A DNA stretch of 64,000 bases from contig JTDE01000147.1 in assembly GCA_014338405.1 (NCBI GenBank), forward strand, positions 83,283 to 147,282. Direction: 5' to 3'. Positions 28,321-41,426 of the stretch are shown here, piece after piece. A program made the position numbers and the translations under genes. Within the stretch, counting starts at the first letter, position 1; every line of letters starts with the position of its first letter. The notes below the pieces were generated by a model that saw nothing but the letters and a program-made list of their open reading frames with translations, had not been told where the DNA came from and searched no databases. This stretch comes from Paragonimus skrjabini miyazakii. Its lineage: Eukaryota; Platyhelminthes; Trematoda; Plagiorchiida; Troglotrematidae.

Positions 28321-28539
28321 TCGTGAGCACAGGGCTATCACATTTGGACTGTGTCGTCCACTCGTCTAAGTGATACATATGGAATCCATCAGATGATCAG
28401 CTGGATTGACTGCCTTCGCAAGATGTCTCCAGCAGTCCGCACTGGAGTCTACCCGCACCATTATTGATAATATAAATTGCACTACCCGTGGCTGATTTAG
28501 GAGAGCACTTAGTTAACAATAGACTTAAGAGGGAACAAT

Positions 28540-28630
28540 CCGGGCTTAGGATGAATTCAAACCAGCGACAGAAGCGGCACGTCCAGATGTGATTAGCATA
28601 TAGGTGACTAAACGTTCAGACAAGCAAGTC
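28540..28630 (-). repeat. Second tRNA-like SINE fragment, more decayed
   Basis: On the - strand a B-box-like GGTTTGAATTC occurs at 28563-28553, preceded by CATCTGGACGTGCCGC. The last part resembles CATGTCCGGACATGC in the element 280 bp away. The A box is no longer clear. Similar order and orientation suggest an older copy of the same SINE family. The assignment is tentative. Confidence 0.3.
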
Positions 28631-31201
28631 AAGCATAGATCATTTTGATTCACTATCCAGCAACAACAAATGTACACAAAAAATATCACTGTAGACAAGA
28701 TAACATTAGTTATGCGATCAGTGTGCAATTCATAGGGAATCATAATTTTTGCGTCCCTAAGAAATTATAATCAAGTCTTCTTTGAATAGAAGTCATATGG
28801 GGAATGAACATCTGCAACACAACCGTGGATTGTTCTCAGGAAGCAAGCGTCCTAGTCAGTACGTAGTCGACCACACAATTTACACGATCGAACCTTCATT
28901 GAGAAATGTTCAAAACATGTTAGTTTTTGACAAGTCTACATCGTTCTTCCTAGTTTAAAAGTGACGTATCTTCTCAAGCGAGTTGGGCTATTCATTGTGG
29001 TTAAAATAACCGTTTTTGTAAAAATTGCTACGCAATCCACAGGCCGTTGTTACGTAATGGGTGACTTAGTTTACACTAACTGATCACTAATCCTAATGAA
29101 TCCCGGATTTCCCATTTATACTGTACCTTCACATAACATTTTCCGTTGAGAGGCTTTCAACTAGATGTGACCGAATAGCGGGGCAGTCACCTTCCTTTAA
29201 CTCCCCGGGTTTTTGGTCTGAAAAACTCTCTTTCTCAGCACAATTTAAACAAAAATCTACACACAACGTATAAGTTAATCGCAGTTCCCTCCAACTGGTC
29301 AGATGCTTTCATTAATGCTTCACGTTTGAGTATAATTAAAACAATCAGTATCTTAAAAACAGATAGCAAAACTTGAACACAACAACCCAAGCTTCCTATC
29401 GCTTTATGTATCATGTTGTTGAGTGCTCGCTACTGAGTTAAACTTACTGCGGTATGGAAGAATTTCTATCATTTGTTTCGTAGCTGGGAAATCCCTTAAG
29501 GCCCGGCATGATTCTTTATTGACCGTACGAATCGGTCACTAACCACGACAGCTACAGCGAAGGAAAAACACACCTTACGAGATCAATGATAGGTTATGAA
29601 ACCCGCTCAAGGGTCCTCGACGGTGACCAAACTTGACTCTGGAATAACTTTTGACTATCGATGGCAGTGCAGGATTTGACTGTTTTACTAAACATTCATA
29701 AGTCTTCGTAGCTGTTCTATTCCCAAAGACTTTTCAGTCATTCCTTTTCAAAACAAGAAATTATATTCCAGTTGTTGCTCTGCTTAGCACTAATCATTAG
29801 TTTACATTCCGCATCCCAGATATGATCGATTTTACGGAACATCAAGTAGACCGTTAGAAACCCATCTAGATTGAGATAATGATGATCGTCGGTTAGATTA
29901 TCAGCAGCATTTCGTTCTTCCAAACATCCAGATTCACGATTAATAATGTTCTCTGATTCATTTTAACGTTCATTGCGTTGCATTATAAACGCAGTTTCCG
30001 GAGAAAGCGCGGTGAACGAACCACCGTAAATAACTTACAAACTGACACGTTTTCTGTGATATTCGGAATGAGTAGCGTAAAACCGACGAATGTAATATGT
30101 GGCCTTGACAGGGCGATGCAGCTTCGCTGACTGCACTTTGACTATCGAGTCGGTTAAAGAAATTAGACTTGTCTGAACGTAAAGTTTATACTGCAATTAT
30201 TCCTGTGTGTAGGGCTTCCCACGACTTGAAACCAATGACCCGAAGCATTAACAGTATGTAGTTTCGTGACTCCCTACGTTGATCTTTCAACATATTCGAA
30301 TTACCATAACTGTTGCGTATCGGGTAAATTAACCCAGCCTGTGGTTGATTTCATGATCGAAGGTGGTCCCTGCATGAGCTAGAGGCTACCTGGGTGACAA
30401 CAACCACCCAGTCGAAACAAAACGTTCGGTGAATGTAAAATCGATCAGACTTTTTCTTTAGCTCCATCTGAATCATCTCCGTAGTCGTTGCGATCTGGCT
30501 GGGTAGTACGACAGCGGGATAAGTTCGTTCGCTGGCTGTAACTGCCACTGCATCAGACCGACTCATGTCGTCCATAAAGAATCAGCTGACTTTAAACTGC
30601 ATTTCGCAGTCACGTGGAGAATTTGTTGTCGGCAAACGTTTCTACGAATGGCTAGTGCTGTACGATGTATGTTAACCTCATAGTTGCATTTTTCAGACAA
30701 CCCGTCAATATTATATCAGAATGTGCGTAAGATTGTTATAAAAAGGTTTAGATTATGTTTTAGGTTCATCAAATTATTCTTCCTTGTTTTCGCCTTACGT
30801 ACGCTGTGTGCGTCTGGCTGTGTAGATGAGCATATCCATACTGCGGCCGGACCGTACGATTCGATTGGTTATTGTCCTTCGAAACCAGGTCAGCCAATCA
30901 ACGAAGTGCCTGTCTGTCACGACAGTATAAATTGCACGCCACTTTTACATATGCAGTTGCACATATCCTGTAATTTTGCACTGTTCTAGTATTAATATAT
31001 TACAAAGGCAAATGCTAGTTTCATCAGAATGCCTTAGGTGGAATCTGCTATGTCAATGTTGCACTTACTGATGGTATAACCGCGAATGTAATTCCCGTTT
31101 GCCTTTCCTCTCATATTGAACATACGAATATGCAACGAAATATGGTAACGACGTCACTGTTTCGAAATGACCAGGACGCTCAGGAGTGGCAATTTTGCTA
31201 G

Positions 31202-32498
31202 GTAGTGACTCGCTCGTCTGCAGCGAAGAAGCAAATCTCAGCGTGGGTTCCACCTGCACAGGTACAGAAAACAAACCAGAAACGTGTTCGGACTTGCAAC
31301 AATATAAACCATATCCGTGCTCCCGTCAACATAACCGTTTGGCTTCGAATTGGCGCAGAAACAAACCAAAACGTACACTGACATTTGATCAATCTGAAGT
31401 GAAAACCAAAACTGATCTGACGAGCTTGGACAGCCTTCATTCATCTGTGGACCGATCACAAACAGCAATACGGTTGACATTGCAGTCTTCAAATAGCACT
31501 GATCAGTGCATTGTAGACAAAGCTGGTGCTGTTCCGTCAAACAAAGGTAAACATTTTAGACCAATTCTTCGTCGTGCGATTTCTGAAGCCAATTGTCGTT
31601 CAAGCAAAGAACAGGCCTCTGGTAAAATCCTGGGACGGAGACAAAAGCAACCCAGAAACAGGATTAACAAAGAGTTGTGCCACAATGTTAACCGGACGTT
31701 TGACAGTTCTATTCTAGAAATGCCCGTAGAACTACTTGGAGAAATGTCTGCAGATACTCCAAATTGGCTTTATGGAGAAAAATCAACAAGAGGTTCGGCG
31801 GAAGTAGATGACAGTTTAGTCGCGATCGATTACCAACCTCAAGCGGAGCCATTCAGAAGCGGTATACTGCAGGCACGGAGTCAATTGGAAGTTAACAGGC
31901 CGAAAAGTTCTACTTCAAAAGGAATTCGTCGAATGCACTCAACTGCTGTGGATTCCCATTACGCATCTGCAATTCGGCAGCGCAGAAATCGCGAATACAA
32001 CTTATCACAAACGGATCCGATAAGAACCGTGACTTTCCATGAGTTAGAATGCCCTGAAGAAAATCACCATCGACTTACCCGTAATCCTAGTTTAGACATT
32101 TTCCCAAACGTGCGTAATTATAACGTATCGGATGTGCAGTTGAACAGTGATTACAGTAATGCCGCTTCTCCAGTGCTAAACCGCTCTCAAATCTCTCACA
32201 CAACCGAAAATGGTCAGACGGCTGCAGATAAAGCCACCAGTACAAACGCGTTTGTCATACCTTCTAACTCCACTTACTCAGTGTCCGCCATGGCTGATGG
32301 AAATTTTATTGAGCAAGGTTCGGAATATGCCAAGCAAAGCACTTCCAGTTATTTAAAAGAACAATTCCTCGCATTTTTCCAACCATCTGATAACAAGTTA
32401 GCAATGAAGCTGTTCGGAAGTAAAAACGCTTTACTGAAAGAAAAGCGACGGCAAGAACAACAGGGAAAGTGGGTTATTCATCCCTGCAGTAGTTTTCG
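31202..32498 (+). CDS. HCN channel exon: long N-terminus and HCN N-terminal domain
   Basis: By far the longest open frame in the window, over 430 codons. It belongs to the pore-forming subunit of the hyperpolarisation-activated cation (Ih) channel in the plasma membrane. The last ~52 residues (32344-32498) match the HCN N-terminal domain: EQFLAFF, MKLFGSKNALLKEK, then GKWVIHP and SSFR just before S1. The preceding ~380 residues are polar, rich in Ser, Thr, Asn, Gln and Arg, with no membrane segment, and are probably disordered and cytoplasmic. The donor is TTTTCG|GTAAGT after 32498, leaving CG, which the next exon completes to Arg. The frame has an in-frame TGA at 31168-31170 and no ATG until 31720, so it must be entered by splicing. 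Acceptors after 31174, 31183 or 31201 are all in the same phase. I chose 31202 for its better pyrimidine run. The exact start is uncertain and the exon identity is firm. Confidence 0.9.
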
Positions 32499-32799
32499 GT
32501 AAGTCTCATCGTCTTTGGTTGAATGATAAATAACCGTTCCTAATAGTCATTATGAACTTCAATAAATAAACCAACGTCGCATATATCTTCAGGTTGTTCG
32601 TTCAGCGTGGATGTATTATGCTGTTTTCCATCCAAATCTGATTTGAACCATTATGTGTAACCAGACTCGACTTGGTTTCAAAACGTCTTCCATCGGATTT
32701 TGCATATTCAAAACCAGTGAAACCTGAGGATGAGAAAAGTATAAGCTAACTTGTATGGTCGTTACGGGAAATACACTGAAAATTCAAAGTAATAGACCC

Positions 32800-33150
32800 G
32801 CACCTTCAAAGTGTGGTTGTTTATTCTCACAAACGAAGTGTGCAAACCATAGAATCACATAATATATGTGGACAGAGGCTTAAGTGACTGACCTATACAC
32901 ACTTGATCGACACGTTGCAAAAACTGGGGGCCGAATCAGAAAGAACAATGATGGAGATTTCATGCCATATGTTGAATCCCTTAGAACCAACACTGTCAAG
33001 GGTTGTGACAAAACTGCAGTCGTTTGATATGGTGAGTTGCATGGCAACAGAAGCAAGTAACGACACGACCTGTTAAAAATTCAAAAAATCCAAGAGTTGG
33101 TGGGGCTAGTGGAGTAGACACATAAATCGTGATGAATAGTTCAATACATT
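32800..33150. repeat. 351-bp dispersed repeat, copy 1
   Basis: Same length and orientation as 40733-41083, with six single-base differences by hand alignment and no gap. It starts GCACCTTCAAAGTGTGG and ends TAGTTCAATACATT. It has no open frame of note, no polymerase III boxes and no terminal inverted repeat. Internal short hairpins are present (GTTGCATGGCAAC; CCCTT pairing with AAGGG). Flanking bases of the two copies do not match, so the boundaries are those of the shared sequence. The family is not recognised. Confidence 0.95.
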
Positions 33151-36100
33151 TATAGGTGAATCGTCCAGGTTAAATTTACAAATCTGACGCAAATACTTAT
33201 CTAGTTTACTTCAGTAGATGTGAAAGGTTGCAAACTTGTAAGCTAGACTTGTAGCATTCTGATTCATAGTCGTCCCCATAATTTTTGACATCACTATGGA
33301 TGCTTTACGTGTTCCAGTATACTAGTACCAGTTGTTTAAGCGGTTAATTTTTCCGTAATTTATGAATGCTTTATACCGGCATTCATGTATGCTTTTGTTG
33401 AGACGCATATCACGCAGCCTTCGTAAAAATGGCGACCGCAAACGCAAACACGTTGATGCAACGAAGCTGAGTTAGACGTCGTTCGCATCCGCCGAAGGAT
33501 TTTACACTCAGGTTAACGATTAGTCTAGACCACTTTCATACAAATCAACAACGTGGAATTTTTCGAAACATCACGCGATAACATGTATTATCAAATGATG
33601 AAGGTCGCCAGCGTTTGGCTAATATTCTCATAATTTTATCCAGATTTATTTATAAATGTATATTAGCACAAATAATGTGAAAGCTCAATAAATATAATAA
33701 ATTCTCGCACGAAATTGGCAATGCAACAAAATAATGATATTGCTTGCAAACTGTAAAAATTGGTCTAACAGAGAAGTTGTACCATGCGGCCAAACAGTCA
33801 GACGGATTATTCGCAACTGACGCCATTTGGTGACGATGTAAAGATAAACGGTTGGTGTTTCCAAAAAACTGTGACAGACGGACAATCAGATGAATACGTC
33901 GTGACTAATGAGCAACCAAATTAGTATAAAATCCTAGACGTTTCTTTGATTTGATATCAGCTCAATTGTGAATGGAGGATTACCGGTTTCCAGACGTGTA
34001 TATTTTACCATTTAAAAGTATCCTATAAAGAATCAAATGACGAAGGTTGTTCGAAAACTGGGATATTTCGAGTGGAACGTAAATCAAAACTTCCAATGAA
34101 AGTATACCTAGTAAAAAATACAAGAGTAAATGGGGTATTTTCCATTAAACATGAACTGGTGACCGACAGATTGAAGTAAGGTTTTAATTCCGAGCCGGCC
34201 ATCAAATGTGATACTACATTATGCCCTTCTGGAACAAAAACTGTTTTCATAATCAGTTGTTGCCTTTTGCTGTCGCTTAGGAAATCCGGATCGACCTGTG
34301 CTAGTGCTCACAAACTTGAGAAGAACAAAAAGTGGATGCAAAATTTTGATCTAGACCGTACCCTAGCCCGTTGCTAAAGAGGAGCTTTGTGTTCCACAAA
34401 ATAGGGAATTGTCCAATGCACAAACGATCTCACAATAAGGAATGTTAACTGATCGCGTACAGTGTTTTGCGTACGACCGTTTGGTAACAGTCATCATGTC
34501 GTCTCTAGTGCCAGCTTCAGCCAACTCATTAACCGAACACGAGAAAATTGCGTTACTATATGCACACACCGACAATAATAGATCGATGGTAGTTGGAATG
34601 AAATCGACAAATTACCTGAACCCACCCATATGGACAATTGCCGCCACTGACTACAGCCTTGATGAAATTGAACTTAAGAAAAATAAATTCCGTAAAAGAT
34701 TTTACAATAAACTGCGCTCATTGTCCACATTGCAGTCTTGACTACTTTTCCTAGCGGAACAGCAAATCTATCCAAATCTGTTTTTTGGTTCACATTTTCA
34801 CTTTCCGCACTCGCAGATAACTGCTTGAAAAGATTAACCAGTATTAGTGGTCGGAATTTTCTTTACCGATTATAAGTTTGCTAAGGGTATGTTAGTCTGA
34901 TTATTTCAATTCATACGACAAATGCCTATCGAACCGTTTCTATTTTCGCTAAGTTGCTGATATTTGTGTATATGAAGGTTCGAATTTCCATTGCAGTTAC
35001 GTTTACCCGCTGTGCGTATATAATATGTAAGCCGGTCGTCTTTACTCTGATTGTCCATTACACTTTTGGACCAACTTTGGGACAACGTTGAGAAAACAAG
35101 GGACTGTGTTCTTCTGAATTAGGGGTTTCAGCAACAGTCCAGTAAAAGAAAACAACACAAACAAGCATGAGCTAAAGACCAAGAAAGCCATGTACACGAG
35201 TTGCACGAGCACAAAATAAAATGGCGTGAACAACACAGCAGCACGCTCCGTTGGACAATGCTAATTCAATCCATGCGTACTCGCTAGTTTCGATCGCATG
35301 TTACATGTAATATGTTTGCGTATAATATAAATTAATATTGGTCTTTTTAAGCTACTGACAGCTGGTACTTACGTATGTAATCTTCATCATTCATCAGAGG
35401 TACAGAAATGGTTTGGTGTCCGCTGCCACTCATGATATATGAGTGTGAGGTGAACATTTATCACACGTCCTAACATAGGAAAGATATATCACAGTTTATG
35501 GTCACTAAATACTTTTTGCTCTACCGGTGCCTGACGTATTACCTTATTTGGTGAAATCAGTGGACATTTGCAAGAATCAAACTGCAAAAGGAAAATGTGC
35601 AGAAACCCAGACTACTTTCAATTCGCACCTGAAAGTGCGATTTGACAAGGTTAGTCATAACATGCAAACTTCTTGCGAGAGATCCAGTGAGAGATTTGTT
35701 GTTACTCTGTAATCTGAATAATTGACTCCTGTGTAACAATAAACAACACTTTCGTAAACATGTGATAGGAGGTATTGCTGCCTATTTGTTAAAACATTTT
35801 CTACTCTGCGTTGTGATCTGTGCATAATTGTCTTGTTGTGATCTTTAATGCTGTAGGGAATCACTTAGACGTGTGCATTTAGAAGCGAACCTAGCAAAAG
35901 GTTCCCTAGTGCGAGTTATCGTCTACCAAATCCAGATAGCTATTACCTTGGTTAACTGAGTCAGTGATTATTATGTTCGTGCTGTAATTGCCTTTTTTAG
36001 AAGAATGTAATGATAACCAGAGGGAACGCATTTCAACAGATCTTCCACGTATGTTGGCGCATCGAAAAACAAGCGTTATATCGTGTACGAAAAGTTAACA

Positions 36101-38829
36101 TCTCGCGATGTGTTTTATATCGTTATTGGTGACCTGAATCAATGGAACTCAATTTATAACAAAGTAAATATTACCAAAAGGTAAGTAATACGAAACGGCA
36201 TTCTTTATTAGGAGGATTTACCAATTAGGTAGTGACTTAATCGATCAAATGGCAAGATATCTAGAAATTATAACGACAAGAGGTTTTCCGAATGTGTGCG
36301 CAAATAAAAACCAAATACACTATCTAGATAAAACAAAGCATTGGCGAGTTGCAGCTTGTTGTGTTGAAAAGGTCACCGCATACAAAGCAAAGATGGCGCC
36401 AAAAAGTGGAATCCGATGACGTCAAATACATAATTCCACACACAGCTCATGAAACAAAACGATGTGTTATAATTTTGGCAAAAAGCGGAGCTGAAGTATT
36501 TCACAGTGTATCGATACAACACAGGTTGAAAAGGAGTAGACGACGCAAGGAAACCCATGCTCATTGATCTAGTAACCAGTGAAGTTCAGAAATGGTGTGT
36601 TTGCTTTCAGACAGAAGTACAGTTGAATTTAATAGAAGGGTGCATAAATCACGCATTGAAAGCTAGTCGTAACAAAGCGGTCCACTGAGCGTCATACATC
36701 CACAGGATTACAACTGCTTACAGGTTGTCATCAATTCATTTAGTTAGTAACAATGTTAAAATGTATACAGGACGTCTAACACTGTATGTTTATTACCAAC
36801 GGTTACATAGTTGTATTGTTTAGTTTTTCTGAAACAATTGTTAGAACACAGGCTTAGCACGAATTTCATCACGGACTAAGACCGTTATGCGATTTCAGTA
36901 GCCACTACCGTGTGCAACGTAAGTTGACCAGAGTACCGCTAACTGATCCATCTCAACGATGCGGAGTGTACGCAAATAATCGTAAGAGCATACCAACAAG
37001 CGTATCATAATATGTCAATACACTTTCAGTTGGCCCACGCACAATGAACCTCCAAAAACAAACAATGGCACAGACTGACCACTTCTATCTGTTTCTGATA
37101 AGTTTATCTCCCAATTAAATACCCTAATAATGCAACGAACCATCGTTTGGAAAATAATCCGGTTAGAATTCTTTAAAAAATGGTCATAGTTATCCCCATA
37201 AATTTGAATTCTAGGCCACGCAAGACAACTAATCCAATGATGCATATATTGTAGTTTATTTAACATTAATGAAGTATTTCTCATCAATTTAACATGAAAT
37301 ATATCACTGTTACCTTGGAACAAAGATTGCCGGTAAATGCCATGCACCGCTTGTATTCTGACTCATCAGTTAGTGGCTAGCCTTTACATTTGTGACGTTT
37401 TGACTTCATTTAATTGCCAACGCAGGTCGGCTGTTTCTTTCAGGTAAATCATCAGTAAAAGCCAAATAGCCGTGAACCGCCCCGGTTTTGATGTGTCTTG
37501 AGCGGTCACCGTGCACAATCATAATGCGTCGAGTTGAATGGGATCACATGTCTACAAGCGACTTATGCGTGTTGAATTCAGGGACCCCAACTCCAGCATA
37601 TTTTGTGATTTAAAATTGTTTTTCACTTGCTGTAGAGTTATTCTAAAGTACATTGCTAGAAGCAGAATGTCTACAGACATACTGCAATTATGGCCACGCT
37701 AATCATCGGCAGCCTCCTGGGAATTGTTGTGCGAAGCTCACACAGATTTACTAGATCGTTTCACAACATGCTCGTTGATCTCACAGGGAGACTGTGTCAG
37801 TTCATCCAGCATATTTGACACGTGCGTTAAAGATGTAATGTGGCGTACGCTACTTGAGTAATGGGACATTTTCTTAATAGAATCATCATTTGGAGGTCGA
37901 GCGAACAAGGTTAAATTGAATCACACTGCATTATGGGCTACCCACAAGGTTCTGCTGGCGCCTCCACTCGTAACGTAGAATGGTTTTTAACTGGCAACTT
38001 TCTCTAAATGTCATTTGTGATCGAACCAGTGTTTTGCGCAGTGCTTGTATTCCAATTATGCTGTGCGATGGAACTGTCTTGATAAGTGTTCGACTGTAAT
38101 GTGTTATTTACACAACTTTATCCGGTATTCAATTTGTCAGAGACATAGGTGGAAGTCTAAGAATATCAATCAGGTATGCTGTGACTCCAGCGTTCGGAAA
38201 TGCGCTTCAGAATGTTTCCGCCTGCATCATAACTAGTTCAGTCATGTACATGTTTGTAGTTAGAAATAATTATTCCTAATCGTTGACTTCTGGTTAAAGC
38301 CGGGAGATTTGTTAGTGGGTGAGCAGGTGCGTGAAGAACTGCAAAATGTTACTAAGGCTGCCGTTAAATTTATATACTTCCTCAAAAATAGACCTAATGC
38401 TGACAGCTTCTCTAACTTCCACTGAAACGGTGTCTTTGAATGGTGATACATTCAGACCTTACATCTGTCCATCTCAATTAAAAACAGATAAACGGAAAAT
38501 TGGTGTTAGATATGGCTATTAGGCAATAGGTGGAAACTGACAGAATATACGTTTTCCTGTTTAACGGTATGTCAGTCGATTTATGAATGCAACACCAACC
38601 TATGACACTAGTGGTTAAGCTGCATAACTCCGCAGGTCCACGCGTCAAGTAATATACGGCGGACAGTCGTAATAAACTTTCTTCTCCGCTCTGTACGCCC
38701 TCGGTTCCACAAGAAGAGTTCGTAACGAACACAATTTAGGTGACAATAATGCATTACAATGACTAGTCAGAGGTCATGTCGATCCATTTTATTGATGACC
38801 TATAAGCTGATTGTCAGGCGACGTAGCAA

Positions 38830-38900
38830 TCTGAGCACTGAATTCAAACCAAATTGATGCAATGGAGCGCTCAAATGCTCTACATACACCATTGGGTGTA
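38830..38900 (-). repeat. Possible tRNA-like SINE scrap
   Basis: On the - strand GGTTTGAATTC resembles a decayed B box, preceded by GAGCGCTCCATTGCATC. No A box at the right distance is convincing. It may be chance. Confidence 0.15.
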
Positions 38901-40732
38901 CCTCAGCAAAGGTCGCCAGAAATCCTGGGGTTGCACGTTGGTGTTATCATCAATGCATTATAAAGAGAAGCAGAAGGTTGTACGCAACCATTTCTGGCGG
39001 TGGTTTCATTTTGCGTGATCGCGGCACAAAGAACTACTGTTGGAAGTTTGACATGTTTCACACGGTAATGGTTGGCAGTTACAACTAGTCTCTTGTTTGA
39101 AATAATCTCGAACTTAAGGTTCACCAGGTGGAGTTAAATTCCTCAAGTACACTAGAAGCTATTGCAAAAGTGATACTGTTTAAACTGCGTGAAAATACAG
39201 ACTAGCGAGAGCGTGAGCTAACTTTCATCGAACACGGCGAATTCGTTTTGTAAGGCATGGCTGTTATTCCAGAGAGACTGAACAAATTCTAGATTGTACT
39301 GCTGGTAGTCGTAGACTTGATCTAAACAATAGGGCACACTGCGTCTCTCAAGGTATTTCTCATTTCTTAAACATTTCAATATATTGCTACACAATGTATT
39401 AACAAAGCCCGTTTGTAAAAACCAGTCGCTGGTGACCGCATGTATATTGCGTACGAACCCCGTAAACACAAACATCATGAAACATCTCCTGCATATAACA
39501 ACCTCCGAACCTATGCGTTTGGTAGAGAGAACATCAACAAACCGGCTAGACTCCAAATTTCACCGTATGCTTGTTGGTATCATGCAAGCGACATCGTCTC
39601 GAGCATTTCCTAAATCCAAAATAGTGATAACGCTTTGGGAGTCTTAATTTTGCCGCAAACTGTAGATTTATGTTTTATATCTTTGAAATTCCAGCACTCA
39701 AACTGACTTCCTGCATTCATTACTTAAACAATACATGTTATTACAGATATTAAAGCAAATATCAATTCAATTTGATGTTGTTCACATGGTTAAACAAGCA
39801 AGAAGCTTAAGCCTGTGTGTTGAGTTATATTGGAACAGCAGTTCATCTTTGTGACTCATCACTTCATCACGGTAAAAGTCGGTTTATCAGGTTTGGTTAC
39901 TTATCACGACACCATTGTACGCTCATGGACAATTGGATGGCCAAGATGCATCGAAGTAACATCCGGTAGTTATCAGCGTCTTACTGGAAACTCCGTACAT
40001 TTTGTGGGCCACAAATGAGTCCCAATCTCTCATTTTTGTTTACTTACAAAATAAAATGCAACCGGCTTTTTTGCGACATCAGTGTAGATTGCGGCAGAAA
40101 TGTTCATGTTTGTTTACAAGAACATCCAATCATACCCAACTGAAGAACACAGAAGGCTGAAGGTCACTTTTACGGAACACATTCGTCTCAACACAGATAA
40201 GCAGATTAATTTTCCAAGTAACTTAAACATTGACAACGAGACAACACTCACTCGAGTTTATTTATTTATGTTGAAGCTTGTGTTTGTTTTTTCAACTAAC
40301 CTACCAGTTTTATAAATTGTACAGTTTTTTATTGATTGAAAGACACCAACGCAGTGTTTTTAGTCTCATTAATCTGCATCGTTTTAAGCTCGCTGATGCC
40401 AGGTTGTATCCACAGTTGTTAGATGAATGAGTGTAAACAGTTCATCTGTAGAATAAAAATGCTTGTGTCAAATTTTAGAAATCGGTTTGTTTCGTAATTT
40501 ATTTTGCATACAAATTATGTATAATCAAGACCATGTTACTGCTGTAATTGGATATTCAAATAGTTTATGAGTTAAAACAACAGCAATGAATCCCTTGTGT
40601 ATTTAACCGTTAAGTATAATTAAAATTAAAACAAACTACTCAATGCCGAGAAAGCCGTTAACGTATGTTTGAGTTGTTGTGAAAAAAATGAGATCGTAGG
40701 TGAAGGTTGGTGGATTTAGCCCCCAGACATCT

Positions 40733-41083
40733 GCACCTTCAACGTGTGGTTGTTTATTCTCACAAACGAAGTGTGCAAACCATAGAATCACATAATATAT
40801 GTGGACAGAGGCTTAAGTGACTGACCTATACACACTTGATCGACACGTTGCAAAAACTGGGGGCCGAATCAGAAAGAACAATGATAGAGAGTTCATGCCA
40901 TATGTTGAATCCCTTAGAACCAACACTGTCAAGGGTTGTGACAAAACTGCAGTCGTTTGATGTGGTGAGTTGCATGGCAACAGAAGCAAGTAACGACTCG
41001 ACCTGTTAAAAATTCAAAAAATCCAAGAGTTGGTGGGGCTAGTGGAGTAGACACATACATCGTGATGAATAGTTCAATACATT
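40733..41083. repeat. 351-bp dispersed repeat, copy 2
   Basis: Second copy of the repeat at 32800-33150, in the same orientation, 7.9 kb downstream and about 1 kb before the Penelope-like element. The near identity (about 98%) contrasts with the heavy decay of every recognisable transposon in the window, which points to recent duplication or insertion. The left flank (CCCCCAGACATCT) and right flank (GAACCTTTTACG) differ from those of copy 1. Confidence 0.95.
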
Positions 41084-41393
41084 GAACCTTTTACGCTGTG
41101 CAAATGCGAAAAATTTCGAAGATTTGATGAAATATCTTGACATAGTGTGACTAAGGTAGATCATTAGTCTGAATTGCTTAACTGTTGTATTTGTTCAGTC
41201 AGCAGATATAAGAGCTGGTTAAGTAAAAAATTTCACTAACCGTTCACAATTACAAAAGCTTGAATTCATTTCACCCTATTTTGTTGACATTATCATCAGC
41301 GGGTGCGGTGCAGAGTCTTCTACTAGTTTTTGTGTCACTTTGGAAGGTTTTTTGCTGACCTTTACTTTTAAAATCACGGCGCATTACAACAGC

Positions 41394-41426
41394 ATATATA
41401 TATAAGTATATATATATATATTTATA
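41394..41426. repeat. AT dinucleotide microsatellite
   Basis: An imperfect run of TA/AT repeats, interrupted once by AAG. Likely length-variable between individuals. Confidence 0.85.

Larger units (their letters stand above)
18859..31201 (+). other. Presumed HCN intron 1
   Basis: This is the gap between the candidate first exon and the large HCN exon. It starts GTCAGC and ends TTTTGCTAG if the 31202 acceptor is used. No gene is recognised inside. It holds a strong hairpin at 19547-19591, a possible element remnant at 19200-20100, a G+C-richer patch at about 20640-20990, two unassigned open stretches (24301-24531 and 25452-25622), and tRNA-like SINE fragments near 28.3 and 28.6 kb. If the 18656 exon is wrong, this is simply upstream DNA. 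Confidence 0.35.

Noticed and set aside
30351..30575. 74-codon - strand frame MDDMSRSDAVAV... as a gene
   Set aside because: Length within chance, no recognised domain, and no splice or regulatory context.
30684..30989. A 101-codon frame upstream of the HCN exon, containing the same AAACCAGGTCAGCCA string as the candidate first exon
   Set aside because: No domain, residue mix typical of chance frames, and a 15-base match is expected about once or twice by chance in a window of this size. A donor here is possible but nothing else supports an exon.
31186..31188. GTG at 31186 as the start of the long HCN frame
   Set aside because: Animal nuclear genes rarely start at GTG, and the frame must be entered by splicing. 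The position is just where an open stretch happens to include GTG.
39218..39556. 112-codon - strand frame as a gene or transposon piece
   Set aside because: Looks at first like a structured protein, but no motif can be matched and an overlapping + strand frame is equally open.
32800..41083. A full-length LTR retrotransposon with the 351-bp repeats as its two LTRs
   Set aside because: Size and direct orientation would fit, but the 7.6 kb between them shows no gag, protease, RT or integrase in any frame. LTRs this similar would imply a readable interior. No TG...CA ends or matching target duplications were seen.
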